Origin: Methanoculleus sp.
GTDB lineage: Archaea; Halobacteriota; Methanomicrobia; Methanomicrobiales; Methanoculleaceae
Direction of reading: 5' to 3'
Assembly: GCA_023230425.1 (NCBI GenBank)
Contig: JALNXI010000049.1
Location: forward strand, 1-11,026
DNA length: 11,026 nucleotides
A program made the position numbers and the translations under genes. The notes beneath the pieces were generated by a model. The model saw only the letters and a list, made by a program, of their open reading frames with translations, did no database searches and was not told where the DNA came from. This document shows positions 1 to 6,382 of the stretch, piece by piece. Positions within the stretch are counted from its first letter, which is position 1. Each line of letters starts with the position of its first letter.

Positions 1-143
1 TGATCAAGACCTATGTCGGCATTCCGGTGCAGTTCTCCGGGGCGGAGACGGAATCATTGGGCGAGGCCCATATCGACCGGCTGAGCAACCCGAGGTATGT
101 AACCATCGGGGCAATAAGCACCAACCTCGGAGCAAAATACTAA
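1..143 (+). CDS. rpl13: 50S ribosomal protein uL13 (L13p), C-terminal part
   Basis: The window opens inside this gene; the reading frame begins at base 3 and ends at TAA 141-143, leaving 46 residues. The tail has the archaeal uL13 pattern: an IKTYVGIP strand, an acidic/alanine helix, then RLSNPRYVTIGAIS and a short basic end, LGAKY. uL13 is a large-subunit protein that binds 23S rRNA. It lies 16 bases before rps9, the usual archaeal order (L18e-L13-S9-rpoN). The start and most of the protein are outside the window. The identification rests on the short tail plus the gene order, which together are strong. Confidence 0.88.
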   Translation, partial: IKTYVGIPVQFSGAETESLGEAHIDRLSNPRYVTIGAISTNLGAKY

Positions 144-146
144 GTA

Positions 147-157
147 AGAGGGTGATG
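147..157 (+). promoter_or_regulatory. Extended Shine-Dalgarno site for rps9
   Basis: Bases 147-157 match 8 of 11 positions of AGGAGGTGATC, the expected complement of an archaeal 16S 3' tail. The run GGTGAT (151-156) is intact, and the match ends 2 bases before the ATG at 160. It fixes the rps9 start. The 16S tail is assumed from general archaeal knowledge, since no rRNA is in the window. Confidence 0.6.
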
Positions 158-159
158 GA

Positions 160-561
160 ATGGCAAAGATCATCAATACAAGCGGTAAGAGAAAGACGGC
201 GATCGCCCGGGCAACTCTGAAACCCTGCAATGGCCGCGTCCGTATCAACTCCGTGCCCCTGGAAATCTACGGGACCGATCTAACTCGCACGAAGATCGCC
301 GAGCCGCTGCTGCTGGCCCCAAACGCACTTGACGGCGTCGATGCGGCGATCGATGTATCGGGCGGCGGTTCAGTAGGCCAGGCCGAGGCAGTCCGGACGG
401 CCCTTGCGCGCGGCATTGTGGAGTGGCACAACGATCCGCAGATTAAGGACGCATTCCTCGCGTATGACCGGACGCTGCTCGTAAATGACTCGCGGCAGAA
501 GGAGTCCAAGAAGCCGCACGGTCCAGGTGCACGGGCAAGGTATCAGAAGTCCTACCGGTGA
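160..561 (+). CDS. rps9: 30S ribosomal protein uS9 (S9p)
   Basis: This 133-residue protein has the usual archaeal uS9 length. Near the N terminus (residues 8-18) is the SGKRKTAIARA motif typical of the family. The middle holds the GGGSVGQAEAVRTALARG segment (about residues 68-85). The C terminus is the archaeal/eukaryotic tail GPGARARYQKSYR (121-133), whose last basic residues reach towards the P-site tRNA in known ribosome structures. The ATG at 160 follows a good ribosome-binding site. The gene sits between uL13 and rpoN; its TGA (559-561) is 35 bases before the rpoN ATG. No anomaly is visible. Confidence 0.97.
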   Translation: MAKIINTSGKRKTAIARATLKPCNGRVRINSVPLEIYGTDLTRTKIAEPLLLAPNALDGVDAAIDVSGGGSVGQAEAVRTALARGIVEWHNDPQIKDAFLAYDRTLLVNDSRQKESKKPHGPGARARYQKSYR

Positions 562-563
562 GG

Positions 564-579
564 CAAAAGAGATATAAAG
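564..579 (+). promoter_or_regulatory. Candidate internal promoter (BRE + TATA box) for rpoN and tRNA-Pro
   Basis: Just after the rps9 stop, the A-rich stretch CAAAAG (564-569) is followed by GATATAAAG (571-579). This resembles an archaeal BRE followed by a TATA box. Archaeal transcription usually starts about 22-27 bases beyond the TATA centre (here about 575), which predicts a start near 597-602, at the rpoN ATG. If real, it would give a leaderless or nearly leaderless rpoN transcript carrying the tRNA. The element is in an otherwise GC-rich operon, but a chance match in a 35-base gap is possible. Confidence 0.35.
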
Positions 580-596
580 GATGTAGGACCATTATT

Positions 597-785
597 ATGA
601 TACCCGTACGATGTTTTACATGCGGTAAGGTCGTCTCTCCAGCCTGGAAGGAGTTCGTAGAGCGGCGAGATGCAGGCGAGGATCCGAAACGGATCCTCGA
701 CGATCTCGGCCTGGAACGCTACTGTTGCAGGCGGATGCTGCTGACGCATAAGGAAGTAGTGGAGGACCTGAATCCGTATCAATGA
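597..785 (+). CDS. rpoN: DNA-directed RNA polymerase subunit N (Rpb10 homologue)
   Basis: RpoN is the small zinc-binding subunit that joins RpoD and RpoL in assembling archaeal RNA polymerase. The 62-residue protein starts MIPVRCFTCGK, with the CX2C pair C6/C9, and has the adjacent pair C43-C44 in ERYCCRRMLLTH. All four zinc ligands are present and the length is typical. The frame is also open upstream to a GTG at 558 that overlaps the rps9 stop. That would add 13 residues not seen in the family, so ATG 597 is preferred. The base after its TGA (783-785) is the first base of the tRNA-Pro gene, so rpoN has no 3' untranslated spacer of its own. Confidence 0.96.
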   Translation: MIPVRCFTCGKVVSPAWKEFVERRDAGEDPKRILDDLGLERYCCRRMLLTHKEVVEDLNPYQ

Positions 786-860
786 GGGGTCGTGGGGTAG
801 CCTGGCCTATCCTATGGCGTTCGGGATGCTGTGACCTGAGTTCAAATCTCAGCGACCCCA
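786..860 (+). tRNA. tRNA-Pro (anticodon CGG)
   Basis: The 75 bases fold as a cloverleaf. The acceptor arm is GGGGTCG (786-792) with CGACCCC (853-859), and the discriminator is A860. The D arm spans 795-813, with GG at 804-805 and a T-T mismatch at its loop end. The anticodon stem 815-819/827-831 encloses loop TTCGGGA with anticodon CGG at 822-824, U33 and G37. The variable loop is TGAC, and the T arm is CTGAG-TTCAAAT-CTCAG (836-852). CCA is not encoded and no intron is seen. The anticodon stem is weak, with three of five pairs being G-U type. CGG decodes the proline codon CCG. The gene is co-oriented within the operon, directly after the rpoN stop. Confidence 0.93.
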
Positions 861-890
861 TTTTATCATGAATGATTTTGAGGCTGCACG

Positions 891-1058
891 ATGGAATCAT
901 ATACCCGATACGAACGAGCGCGGATTATAGGGGCTCGTGCTCTGCAGATATCGATGGGTGCACCTGTTTTGGTTAAAACACCGAAGACAGAGCCGCTCGA
1001 GATCGCACTTGAAGAGTACGATCAAGACGTGATCCCTATAACGGTGAAGAGAAAGTAG
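891..1058 (+). CDS. rpoK: DNA-directed RNA polymerase subunit K (Rpb6/omega homologue)
   Basis: This 55-residue protein carries the RpoK/Rpb6 signature near its start: TRYERARIIGARALQISMGA (residues 5-24), then PVLV and the acidic segment EPLEIALEEYDQDVIPITV before a basic end. RpoK helps assemble and stabilise RNA polymerase and is the archaeal counterpart of bacterial omega. The family is usually about 55-60 residues, so this is a short but complete member. A TGA at 879-881 closes the frame just upstream, leaving ATG 891 as the clear start, with GAGG (880-883) as its ribosome-binding site. It lies 30 bases after tRNA-Pro and 7 bases before enolase. It is AT-richer than later genes. Confidence 0.95.
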   Translation: MESYTRYERARIIGARALQISMGAPVLVKTPKTEPLEIALEEYDQDVIPITVKRK

Positions 1059-1063
1059 TGATC
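1053..1063 (+). promoter_or_regulatory. Extended Shine-Dalgarno site for eno
   Basis: The site matches 8 of 11 bases of AGGAGGTGATC; the 3' half GTGATC (1058-1063) is intact and the AGG core is weak. It ends 2 bases before ATG 1066, the same spacing as at rps9. It overlaps the end of rpoK, including the stop codon (1056-1058), which fits coupled translation. Confidence 0.5.
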
Positions 1064-1065
1064 TG

Positions 1066-2253
1066 ATGACGACCATCGAACAGATTATCTTAAGGACAAT
1101 CCTGGATAGCCGCGGAAATGAGACTGTCGAGGCTGAAGTCTACACGGACTGCGGCTTTGGCCGATCTGCGGCGCCGAGCGGCGCCAGCACCGGGACCTAT
1201 GAAGCAAAGGTGCGGCCGACACGGGAAGCTATCGAGGATGCACGGAAAAACCTGATTCCATCACTCATCGGCGAGGACACTCGCGATCAGATCACATTCG
1301 ACGCACTGTTGCGGGAGACCGATGGAACACCCGACTTCAGTTCAATCGGTGCAAACGTCGCGGTAGCACTCTCGCTTGCGTGTGCAAAGGCGGCTGCATC
1401 ATCTCTCAACCTTGAACTCTTCCGGTACCTGGGCGGCGCATTTGCCGGCGAGACGCCCCTCCCTCTCGGGAACATCATTGGCGGAGGCGCGCATGCTCCG
1501 AACGCCACGTCCATCCAGGAGTTCCTGGTGGTTCCCACCGGGGCCTCCGGCGCAACGGAGGGCGTCTTCGTGAACGCTGCCGTTCACGGGACTGTGAAGA
1601 AGATCCTGCAGAAGCGGGGCAAACTCTCCGGTAAAGGAGATGAAGGTGCCTGGGCACCTGCCATATCCGATACCGAGGCATTCGAGATCATCAGCGAAGC
1701 GATCACCACCGTCTCTGATGACATGAACGTCGAGGTCCGCATGGGGATCGACGTTGCGGCAAGCGAACTCTGGGACGGGGAGCATTATCACTACAAGGAT
1801 GCCGAGCGGACCCGCGAAGATCAGATAGCCTACATGGCGGAACTGGTCGATCGCTATAACCTCATCTACATCGAGGACCCCCTCGTTGAGGAGGACTTCG
1901 ATGCGTTCGCCGACCTGACCGACCAGGTCAGGGATCGCTGCCTGATCTGCGGAGACGACCTCTTCGTGACCAACGTCGAACGGATCACGAAGGGCATCGA
2001 GACCGACGCCGCGAACTGCGTTCTTATCAAACCAAACCAGATCGGAACCCTCACCGACACCTTCGAGGCGATACACCTCGCTCAGGAGAGCGGCATGGAG
2101 ACGGTCATGAGCCACCGGTCCGGGGAGACTACCGACGCGACGATCGCGCATCTCGCCACCGCATTTGAATGCATCTTCCTCAAGACCGGTGTGGTCGGCG
2201 GGGAACGAATAGCCAAACTTAATGAACTGATTCGCATAGAGGAGCTGATCTAA
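1066..2253 (+). CDS. eno: Enolase (phosphopyruvate hydratase)
   Basis: Enolase interconverts 2-phosphoglycerate and phosphoenolpyruvate in glycolysis and gluconeogenesis. In a methanogen it mainly serves sugar synthesis from carbon fixed via pyruvate. The 395-residue protein is a little shorter than the usual 410-430 but has all parts: ILDSRGN (12-18), the SGASTG catalytic loop (38-43), H143 in GGGAHA, E193 in GDEGAWAP, the metal ligands D229, E270 and D297, K322 in LIKPNQIG, SHRSGET (349-355), and the second catalytic lysine K373 in FLKTG. It ends with the family's GERIAKLNELIRIEE. It sits between rpoK and rps2, the conserved archaeal position. Residue roles are assigned by motif match, not by a structural alignment. 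Confidence 0.97.
   Translation: MTTIEQIILRTILDSRGNETVEAEVYTDCGFGRSAAPSGASTGTYEAKVRPTREAIEDARKNLIPSLIGEDTRDQITFDALLRETDGTPDFSSIGANVAVALSLACAKAAASSLNLELFRYLGGAFAGETPLPLGNIIGGGAHAPNATSIQEFLVVPTGASGATEGVFVNAAVHGTVKKILQKRGKLSGKGDEGAWAPAISDTEAFEIISEAITTVSDDMNVEVRMGIDVAASELWDGEHYHYKDAERTREDQIAYMAELVDRYNLIYIEDPLVEEDFDAFADLTDQVRDRCLICGDDLFVTNVERITKGIETDAANCVLIKPNQIGTLTDTFEAIHLAQESGMETVMSHRSGETTDATIAHLATAFECIFLKTGVVGGERIAKLNELIRIEELI
2240..2250 (+). promoter_or_regulatory. Near-perfect extended Shine-Dalgarno site for rps2
   Basis: AGGAGCTGATC matches AGGAGGTGATC at 10 of 11 positions. It lies inside the last codons of enolase and ends 4 bases before a TTG at 2255. It supports TTG as the rps2 start, since no ATG in that frame gives the normal N terminus. 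The strong pairing may compensate for the weaker start codon. Confidence 0.65.
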
Positions 2254-2254
2254 C

Positions 2255-2863
2255 TTGACAGGAAATGAACTGGAAATAGAGCTGAAAGAGCCGCTGGTAC
2301 CCGTGGAAGAGTATCTGGCAGCAGGCGTGCACATCGGCACCCAGCAGAAGAGCAAAGATATGATGAAGTTCATCTACCGCGTCCGCGGGGATGGACTGTA
2401 CATCCTGGACATCCAGGCAACCGACGATCGGGTTAAGACTGCCGCGAAGTTCCTTTCGCAGTATGAACCGGCAAAGATCCTGGTCGTCACCTCCCGGCAG
2501 TATGGCCAGTACCCGGCCAAGAAGTTTGCCGATGCTGTCGGCGGCATGGCGGTCATCGGCCGCTTCATCCCCGGGATGCTCACCAACCAGCGCCTGAACA
2601 AGTACATCGAGCCGGACGTGATCGTAGTGACCGACCCCATCGGTGATGCGCAGGCGATCAACGAGGCGGTTCAGACAGGCATCCCAATCGTCGCTCTCTG
2701 CGACACCAATAACATGACAAAGTACGTCGATATGGTCATCCCCACCAACAACAAGGGCAGAAAAGCGCTCTCGGTGATCTACTTCCTTCTGACAAAGGAA
2801 CTGCTCCGCCTGCGCGGTGTGACCACATCGCTCACTCCCGAAGACTTTGAGACAGAGTTATAA
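2255..2863 (+). CDS. rps2: 30S ribosomal protein uS2 (S2p)
   Basis: The 202-residue protein is an archaeal uS2. After a short acidic leader come LAAGVHIGTQ (21-30), the DGLYILDIQATDDR strand-loop (46-59), IGRFIPGMLTNQ (101-112), VTDPIGDAQAINEA (125-138), IPIVALCDTNN (143-153) and IPTNNKGRKA (162-171), all in family order. It lacks the long C-terminal extension of many bacterial and eukaryotic S2 proteins, as is normal in archaea. The start is a TTG at 2255, one base after the enolase stop. uS2 joins the small subunit late and sits near the head-body junction. The enolase-uS2 pairing is a conserved archaeal arrangement. Confidence 0.96.
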   Translation: MTGNELEIELKEPLVPVEEYLAAGVHIGTQQKSKDMMKFIYRVRGDGLYILDIQATDDRVKTAAKFLSQYEPAKILVVTSRQYGQYPAKKFADAVGGMAVIGRFIPGMLTNQRLNKYIEPDVIVVTDPIGDAQAINEAVQTGIPIVALCDTNNMTKYVDMVIPTNNKGRKALSVIYFLLTKELLRLRGVTTSLTPEDFETEL

Positions 2864-2890
2864 GATCCGAAGGCACAGAGTTCAACCTTG

Positions 2891-3679
2891 ATGGATATGC
2901 GCCCATGCAGTGTAGCGGGAATGTTTTATCCTGCCGAGCCCCGGCATCTGGAGCAACTGCTGGAAACATTCTTCCAGAACAGGGCCCCGGGCATCGACGC
3001 CCGGGGCATCGTCTCTCCCCACGCAGGCTACGTCTACTCGGGAGAGACCGCAGCCTGTGCCTTCTCTACCATACAACCTGATTTTGACGGCACATTCGTC
3101 ATCATCGGTCCGAGCCACCGGGGGTACATGACCAGTGCCTCTGCCGTGCCATGGGAGACACCCCTCGGGATCGTCGATGTCGATAAGGAGTTTGTCGACG
3201 CGCTGGATATCGATATAGATGAAGCATCACACCAAAGCGAGCACTCCATCGAGGTGCAGGTGCCTCTCATCAAGTACCGGTTCCCGAGAGCGAGGATTGC
3301 GCCCATCATAATGGGAGACCAGAGTTATGAGGCGGCAGCGAGCCTTGCGGAGCATCTGCTCCGGGCGATAGAGCACACGGGAAAGAATGTGCGGATCGTC
3401 GCCTCAAGTGACTTCTCTCACTACGTCCCCGACGAGGTAGCCCGCCGACAGGACCTCTCCGTAATCGATGCACTCAAAACACTGGATATACCGGAGTTTT
3501 ATCGCCGGCTCCAGGAGACCGGTGCCACGGTATGCGGCTACGGCCCGATCGCGAGCATGTGTATCACCTGCCGGTCACTCGGTGCAGAGAGAGGGGAACT
3601 GCTACGGTATACGACCAGCGGCGATGTGACGGGGGACTTCGATCAGGTAGTGGGGTATGCGGCGGTAGCGGTGGTGTAA
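2891..3679 (+). CDS. MEMO family protein (AmmeMemoRadiSam protein B type)
   Basis: This protein belongs to the MEMO family, which has the fold of LigB-type non-haem iron dioxygenases. Human MEMO1 binds copper or iron, but the archaeal role is not firmly known. Seen here are VAGMFYPAEP near the start, SPHAGYVYSG with H44, GPSHRG with H76, EHSIEVQVP with H118, SSDFSHY with H177, and TVCGYGP with C215 (numbered from ATG 2891). H44, H76, H177 and C215 correspond by motif to the metal-site residues H49, H81, H192 and C244 of human MEMO1. The 262-residue length is near that of a full family member. The start is uncertain: TTG 2888, ATG 2891 and ATG 2897 are all in frame, with only a weak purine stretch upstream. 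It lies between rps2 and mevalonate kinase; its TAA directly touches the next start. Confidence 0.9.
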   Translation: MDMRPCSVAGMFYPAEPRHLEQLLETFFQNRAPGIDARGIVSPHAGYVYSGETAACAFSTIQPDFDGTFVIIGPSHRGYMTSASAVPWETPLGIVDVDKEFVDALDIDIDEASHQSEHSIEVQVPLIKYRFPRARIAPIIMGDQSYEAAASLAEHLLRAIEHTGKNVRIVASSDFSHYVPDEVARRQDLSVIDALKTLDIPEFYRRLQETGATVCGYGPIASMCITCRSLGAERGELLRYTTSGDVTGDFDQVVGYAAVAVV

Positions 3680-4549
3680 TTGGCAACGTGGAGCGCGCCG
3701 GGTAAGGTCTTCCTGTTCGGCGAGCATGCAGTAGTCTACGGAAAGCCGGGGGTAGCGATGGCAATAAAGCCCCGCGTCTTTGTCACCGTGAGGAAATCCC
3801 GGAATCCGACACGCCCGAAGTCGCCCTACATCGATGAGTGTTTCAAGCGAATGGGTGTCCGGGGCAGTGTCTACGTCAACTCGCAACTCCAGAGTTCGTC
3901 CGGTCTCGGATCATCAGCTGCGGTGACTGTGGCGACCCTCTGTGCGATCAACGATGAGTTCAATCTCGGGCGCACCCGTGAGGATATCGCCGATGTCGCG
4001 TACTCCATAGAGAAGAAGGTCCAGAAAGGGAGAGCAAGCCCCACCGACACCTATGTCTGCACCAACGGAGGGATGGTGCTCATCACCGGTAACTCCAAAC
4101 GGAGACTCCCGCCACAGGGCCTGCAGATCGTCGTGGGAAATACGCTCGTGCCGCACAGCACCGCGAGAATGGTAGAACTGGTCGGGGACCTGCAGAGGAA
4201 GCACCCGGAGATCGCAAATCCGATACTGGATGCCATCGGAGCCGTGACACTTGCCGCCCTCCATAACATCAACAACCCAAAGGACCTGGGGCAGTGCATG
4301 GACATGAACAACGCCCTCCTGGAAGCCCTCGGTGTGGGACACCCGGCAAGCAGTAAACTCGTGCTTGCGGCAAGGGCGAGCGGCGCCTACGGGGCGAAGA
4401 TCACGGGAGCAGGAGGCGGAGGATGCATCATCGCCCTCTGTCCCCGGCGCGTAAAGAGCCGGGTTGCCGGGGCCATCGAGGCCTGCGAAGGAAAAGCAAT
4501 CATCACCACGATAGATACAGATGGCGCGAGAAAAGAGAAGCATGACTGA
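3680..4549 (+). CDS. mvk: Mevalonate kinase (GHMP kinase family)
   Basis: The enzyme phosphorylates mevalonate with ATP to mevalonate 5-phosphate, an early step of archaeal isoprenoid synthesis. The 289 residues show the three GHMP motifs: APGKVFLFGEHAVVYG at 6-21, with K9 in the position of the conserved lysine; the ATP loop SSSGLGSSAAVT at 72-83; and ITGAGGGGC at 241-249. D123, in ASPTDTYV, is the likely catalytic aspartate. GEHAVVYG is typical of mevalonate kinase as opposed to other GHMP kinases. The start is a TTG placed directly after the MEMO stop, with GGTGGTG (3670-3676) upstream as a possible ribosome-binding site. Its end overlaps the IPK start by 8 bases. Confidence 0.95.
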   Translation: MATWSAPGKVFLFGEHAVVYGKPGVAMAIKPRVFVTVRKSRNPTRPKSPYIDECFKRMGVRGSVYVNSQLQSSSGLGSSAAVTVATLCAINDEFNLGRTREDIADVAYSIEKKVQKGRASPTDTYVCTNGGMVLITGNSKRRLPPQGLQIVVGNTLVPHSTARMVELVGDLQRKHPEIANPILDAIGAVTLAALHNINNPKDLGQCMDMNNALLEALGVGHPASSKLVLAARASGAYGAKITGAGGGGCIIALCPRRVKSRVAGAIEACEGKAIITTIDTDGARKEKHD

Positions 4550-5306
4550 GGCCGTGATACTGAAACTGGGAGGGAGTGTGATCACCGACAAGTCGGGAGA
4601 ATGCGCTATCGATCACACCCGCCTGCACGAGATTGCAGGCCAGCTCGCCACGCGGAGAGCCCCTGCACTCGTCCTCGTCCACGGCGCGGGATCGTGTGGG
4701 CACCCGGAGGCCCGGCGCTACCACATCAACGACGGCCTCACCGGTGAGAACGTGCCCGGCATCTATCAGACACATGCTGCCGTCTCGCGCCTGAACGCTG
4801 CGGTCGTCGATGCCCTGCGGGACGCAGGCGTCGAGGCGATCGGCATCCACCCGTTCGACATGGCTCTCGCTGAAGACGGCCGTCTGGCCTCGTTCGAGAC
4901 CCGCCATATTGCCGAGATGACTGGACACGGCATTGTGCCCGTGCTGCACGGCGATGTGGTGATGGACCGTCTCCGGGGATCCTGCATCGTGTCAGGTGAC
5001 CAGTTGGTGACCCGCCTTGCCGCTTCCCTGGGAAGCAGGCGCGTGGGCCTTGCAACAGATGTCGCGGGAGTTCTCCAGAACGGGTCGGTCATCCCGCGCA
5101 TCGACCGGAGTGTAGCGGAGACGCTTGACGTCGGCGGATCGGCAAACACCGACGTGACCGGCGGCATGCGAGGTAAGATCGCAGAACTCCTCGCACTTGC
5201 CGATGCCGGCACCGAATCGCATATATTCCACGTCTCGATGATCGGCCGGTTCCTGGACGGCACGGGGCATGGCGGAACAACCATAACCGGAAGGGGTAGG
5301 CCATGA
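4542..5306 (+). CDS. ipk: Isopentenyl phosphate kinase
   Basis: IPK, of the amino-acid-kinase fold, phosphorylates isopentenyl phosphate to IPP; it defines the archaeal branch of the mevalonate pathway. From ATG 4542 the protein has 254 residues. It shows ILKLGGSVITDK (6-17, with lysine K8), VHGAGSCGHPEARRYH with the family catalytic histidine at H54, SGDQL (151-155), LATDVAGVL (170-178) and DVTGGMRGK (204-212). The usual GSFGH motif reads GSCGH here. An in-frame ATG at 4521 would add 7 basic residues. ATG 4542 is preferred because the product then starts just before the ILKLGG strand and a purine-rich run precedes it. It overlaps mvk by 8 bases and fni by 4 (ATGA), which suggests coupled translation. 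Confidence 0.94.
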   Translation: MTEAVILKLGGSVITDKSGECAIDHTRLHEIAGQLATRRAPALVLVHGAGSCGHPEARRYHINDGLTGENVPGIYQTHAAVSRLNAAVVDALRDAGVEAIGIHPFDMALAEDGRLASFETRHIAEMTGHGIVPVLHGDVVMDRLRGSCIVSGDQLVTRLAASLGSRRVGLATDVAGVLQNGSVIPRIDRSVAETLDVGGSANTDVTGGMRGKIAELLALADAGTESHIFHVSMIGRFLDGTGHGGTTITGRGRP

Positions 5307-6355
5307 CAGGAGAGACCGCCACATCCTCAAGAAAACGGGATCATCTGGTCATCTGTTGTGAGAAACCCATTGAGGCCGGCGATGCCGGGTTTAAGGATGT
5401 GCGGTTGGTCCATAACGCTCTTCCCGAGTGCAATATGGATGCGATCGAGACCGGGACCCGGTTCCTCGGCGCATCACTCGACTCCCCCCTCTTCATTGCA
5501 GCGATGACCGGAGGACATCCAGACACCCTCGAGGTAAACCGGCGGCTCGCACGCGCCGCAGATCGGTATAACCTCGGCATTGGCGTCGGTTCTCAGCGAG
5601 CGGCACTGGAAAAGCCCGAACTGGAGGACAGTTTCGCCATCGTGCGGGAGGAGGCGCCACATGCCTTCCTCTGTGCGAACCTGGGAATCATCCAGCTCCG
5701 CGACCATGGCATCGAGTGGGCAGAGCGGGCTGTCGAGATGATCGATGCACAGGCGATCGCTATCCACGTCAACTCGCTTCAGGAAGCGATTCAGCCAGAG
5801 GGCGATCATAACACAGAGGGATGCCTTGAAGCGCTCCGCAACCTCTGTGACGAGTTCTCCTACCCAGTCATCGTGAAGGAGACCGGTTCCGGCATATCAG
5901 CCGGGACCGCGAGGGTTATTCGGGGAGCAGGAGCGAGCGCTATCGATATCGGCGGCTACGGAGGCACATCCTGGGCGAAGATCGAACGCCTGCGGGCAAA
6001 AGACTCCGATCTAGCCGATCTCGGGGAAGCGTTTCTCTCCTGGGGCATACCGACGGTGGTAAGCCTCTGCGAGGTGCGGACGACAGGAGGCCCGATCATT
6101 GCGACGGGCGGACTGCGTTCTGGGATCGATATCGCGAAGGCGATTGCACTCGGGGCGGATCTCGGGGGCATGGCGCTCCCCCTCCTAAAACCGGCCATGG
6201 AAAGCGAGGAAGCGCTCTTTGCAGCCGTCGAAGCGATACACCGCGAGCTCGCGGTGGCGATGTTCCTGACGGGATCCCGGACGATACGGGATCTTCGGCA
6301 CGCGCGGACGTATATAACCGGACTAACCCGGCAGATGATCGAAACCAGCGACTAA
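5303..6355 (+). CDS. fni: Isopentenyl-diphosphate delta-isomerase, type 2 (FMN-dependent)
   Basis: This enzyme interconverts IPP and DMAPP, using reduced FMN and Mg2+. The 350-residue TIM-barrel protein has the type 2 landmarks in order: RKRDH (10-14), AMTGG (67-71), GIGVGSQ (92-98), HVNSLQEAIQPEGD (155-168) with Q160 as the catalytic glutamine position and E166 as the expected metal ligand, KETGSGIS (192-199), DIGGYGGTSW (215-224) and the phosphate-binding ATGGLRSGID (267-276). It is unrelated to the Nudix-type isomerase. Its ATG overlaps the ipk stop. A 38-base gap, the longest between two genes in the series before gltX ends, separates it from RNase J. Confidence 0.96.
   Translation: MTGETATSSRKRDHLVICCEKPIEAGDAGFKDVRLVHNALPECNMDAIETGTRFLGASLDSPLFIAAMTGGHPDTLEVNRRLARAADRYNLGIGVGSQRAALEKPELEDSFAIVREEAPHAFLCANLGIIQLRDHGIEWAERAVEMIDAQAIAIHVNSLQEAIQPEGDHNTEGCLEALRNLCDEFSYPVIVKETGSGISAGTARVIRGAGASAIDIGGYGGTSWAKIERLRAKDSDLADLGEAFLSWGIPTVVSLCEVRTTGGPIIATGGLRSGIDIAKAIALGADLGGMALPLLKPAMESEEALFAAVEAIHRELAVAMFLTGSRTIRDLRHARTYITGLTRQMIETSD
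6310..6317 (+). promoter_or_regulatory. Weak candidate TATA box upstream of RNase J
   Basis: GTATATAA lies in the last codons of fni, about 77 bases before the RNase J ATG at 6394. A start 22-27 bases further on would leave a leader of about 50 bases. There is no A-rich BRE beside it (the flank is GC-rich), and the bases also encode TYIT of fni, so it may be coincidental. Confidence 0.18.
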
Positions 6356-6382
6356 CCAAAAAAACCACAGAAGACATCCTAC

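Noticed and set aside
558..596. GTG at 558 as the rpoN start
   Set aside because: It overlaps the rps9 stop and would add 13 residues before the invariant MIPVRCFTCGK start of RpoN.
861..868. TTTTATCA after the tRNA as a TATA box for rpoK
   Set aside because: The spacing would fit a start near 889-891, but rpoK has its own GAGG site, and T-rich bases are expected after a tRNA gene. The evidence is too thin to list as a promoter.
1399..2373. Minus-strand open frame of 324 codons opposite enolase
   Set aside because: It is antisense to enolase and the start of rps2, both certain; no family character is visible.
4521..4541. ATG at 4521 as the IPK start
   Set aside because: It would add MAREKRS before the normal start and increase the mvk overlap to 29 bases; no ribosome-binding site precedes it.
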